A stretch of DNA of 6,655 nt. Source: Halieaceae bacterium (lineage in GTDB: Bacteria > Pseudomonadota > Gammaproteobacteria > Pseudomonadales > Halieaceae). Numbering within the stretch: position 1 is the stretch's first letter; every line of letters starts with the position of its first letter. The notes under the pieces were generated by a model. It was not told where the DNA came from, made no database searches, and saw only the letters and a list, made by a program, of their open reading frames with translations. The translations under genes and the position numbers were made by a program. Below, piece by piece: positions 5,424 through 6,655 of this stretch. Where the stretch lies: contig QXYP01000231.1 in assembly GCA_009886815.1 (NCBI GenBank), forward strand, positions 1 to 6,655, written 5' to 3'.

Positions 5424-6655
5424 GTGTCCGACGATCGAACAGTTTGGGTGGTTGATGACGACCGCTCCATACGCTGGGTTATGGAGAAAGCTTTAACCCA
5501 AGCGGGACTTCTCTGTCAGAGCTTTGAAACGGCAGAAGCCCTGCTAGAAGCCATTGCGTCGGGAGCACCCGATGTTGTGATTAGCGATATTCGCATGCCC
5601 GGTATCGACGGCTTAGCACTGCTGGGCCAGTTGCGAACCGCACACCCTAATCTGCCGGTTATCATTACCACGGCCCATTCCGATCTCGACAGTGCTGTAG
5701 CGTCTTATGAAGAGGGCGCCTTTGAGTACTTGCCCAAGCCCTTTGATGTCGATGAAATTGTTGCGACCGTCATGCGCACCCCAACCATGCGCAAGGAACG
5801 TAAAGCACCTGTTGCTGAACTTCCCGACAAACCCACGGAAATTATTGGCAATGCCCCTGCCATGCAGGAGGTGTTTCGCGCTATTGGCCGCCTTGCCCAC
5901 AGCCAGATCACCGTGCTTATTAATGGTGAATCAGGTACCGGAAAGGAACTGGTAGCCCGCGCGCTGCACCGCCATAGCCCACGCAAAGCCGGACCCTTCA
6001 TTGCCCTAAACATGGCGGCTATCCCCAAGGAGCTGATGGAGTCAGAGCTGTTTGGACACGAGAAAGGCGCTTTCACAGGTGCATCAGCTCGACGGGTTGG
6101 ACGATTTGAACAGGCCGACTCCGGCACCCTATTTCTCGATGAAATTGGCGATATGCCCTCTGAAACCCAAACGCGACTGCTGCGCGTTCTCGCCGATGGT
6201 GAGTTTTTTCGCGTCGGTGGAGCGGCTCCAGTAAAAGCCGATGTGCGAATTATCGCGGCGACCCATCAAAACTTAGAAACCCTGGTTGCGAACGGCCAGT
6301 TTCGGGAAGATCTTTTTCACCGCCTTAATGTAATTCGGATTCATCTTCCCCGCCTCGCTGACCGACAAGAGGACATACCCAAGCTTATGCAGTTTTTCTT
6401 GGGTAAAGCCGCTCAGGAACTCGGGGTAGAAGGGAAAATATTATCCAGCTCTGCGTCTCGTTATCTGTGCCAACTACCTTGGCCGGGTAATGTAAGACAA
6501 CTTGAGAATACCTGCCGCTGGTTAACGGTGATGGCCGCAGGCCGGGAAATTCATCCCAGCGACCTTCCACCCGAGCTGCTAGAGCCCGCACAACCCGTCC
6601 GCGACAACGACACGGCGACTTGGCAAGACACGCTGGCAGCTTGGGCCCAGCAGCG
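5424..6655 (+). CDS. glnG: Nitrogen response regulator NtrC (NRI), sigma-54 activator, 3' partial
   Basis: NtrC is the cytoplasmic DNA-binding partner of NtrB. When phosphorylated it forms an ATPase ring that opens sigma-54 promoters such as the one before glnA. The visible 410 residues run off the right edge (E. coli NtrC has 469). The receiver domain (about 6-118) has Asp11/Asp12, phosphoacceptor Asp55 in SDIRMPG, Thr83 in ITTAHSD and Lys105 in LPKPF. The AAA+ domain (about 139-375) has Walker A GESGTGKE (168-175), the sigma-54-contacting GAFTGA loop (215-220), Walker B GTLFLDE (234-240), arginine residues in REDLFHR (294-300) and WPGNVRQLEN (353-362). The C-terminal Fis-type helix-turn-helix lies beyond the window. 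The GTG start is supported by VWVVDDDRSIRWVMEKAL, typical of the NtrC N-terminus, and by GGAG 9 nt upstream. It shares a transcript with ntrB. No frameshift is seen. Confidence 0.98.
   Translation, partial: MSDDRTVWVVDDDRSIRWVMEKALTQAGLLCQSFETAEALLEAIASGAPDVVISDIRMPGIDGLALLGQLRTAHPNLPVIITTAHSDLDSAVASYEEGAFEYLPKPFDVDEIVATVMRTPTMRKERKAPVAELPDKPTEIIGNAPAMQEVFRAIGRLAHSQITVLINGESGTGKELVARALHRHSPRKAGPFIALNMAAIPKELMESELFGHEKGAFTGASARRVGRFEQADSGTLFLDEIGDMPSETQTRLLRVLADGEFFRVGGAAPVKADVRIIAATHQNLETLVANGQFREDLFHRLNVIRIHLPRLADRQEDIPKLMQFFLGKAAQELGVEGKILSSSASRYLCQLPWPGNVRQLENTCRWLTVMAAGREIHPSDLPPELLEPAQPVRDNDTATWQDTLAAWAQQ

Noticed and set aside
5705..6127. 140-codon minus-strand open frame opposite ntrC
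   Set aside because: It overlaps the receiver-to-AAA+ part of ntrC, whose motifs are all intact. The antisense product has no domain-like features.

Overview
The window is a chromosomal nitrogen-assimilation locus from a gammaproteobacterium. All five coding sequences are recognisable and have housekeeping or regulatory roles. The proteins resemble their Escherichia coli and Pseudomonas counterparts closely in length and motifs, so the phylum and class are well supported. A marine, Pseudomonas-like or Cellvibrio-like lineage is my guess from composition and from the secreted DUF4124 gene beside ntrB; it cannot be proven from this window. I see no mobile element, CRISPR array, tRNA, rRNA or sign of recent transfer.

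Layout: bases 1-44 are a short tail downstream of typA. Bases 45-1862 (minus strand) encode the ribosome-associated GTPase TypA/BipA. Bases 1863-2254 are a divergent regulatory region. It holds one near-consensus NtrC site plus an adjacent half-site, an IHF-like match, a textbook sigma-54 (-24/-12) promoter, and a leader of about 87 nt with overlapping inverted repeats. Bases 2255-3661 encode glutamine synthetase (GlnA, 468 aa, type I-beta with the adenylylation tyrosine). A strong intrinsic terminator follows at 3671-3711. Next come a small exported DUF4124 protein (3799-4338), the nitrogen sensor kinase NtrB/GlnL (4335-5420) and the sigma-54 activator NtrC/GlnG (5424 to beyond the right edge). 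The last three are tightly packed, with a 4-nt overlap and then a 3-nt gap.

How the genes work together: by the established Ntr paradigm, low nitrogen makes NtrB phosphorylate NtrC. NtrC~P then binds sites of the kind seen at 2029-2045 and drives sigma-54 polymerase at 2142-2157 to transcribe glnA. GlnA activity is tuned further by adenylylation at Tyr397. The terminator after glnA should partly uncouple glnA output from ntrBC. typA is divergent and is a neighbour rather than a known member of the nitrogen circuit.

The window does not show a new system. The least explained items are the DUF4124 protein coupled to ntrB, the chain of competing hairpins in the glnA leader, and an in-frame ATG almost exactly at the predicted glnA transcription start.
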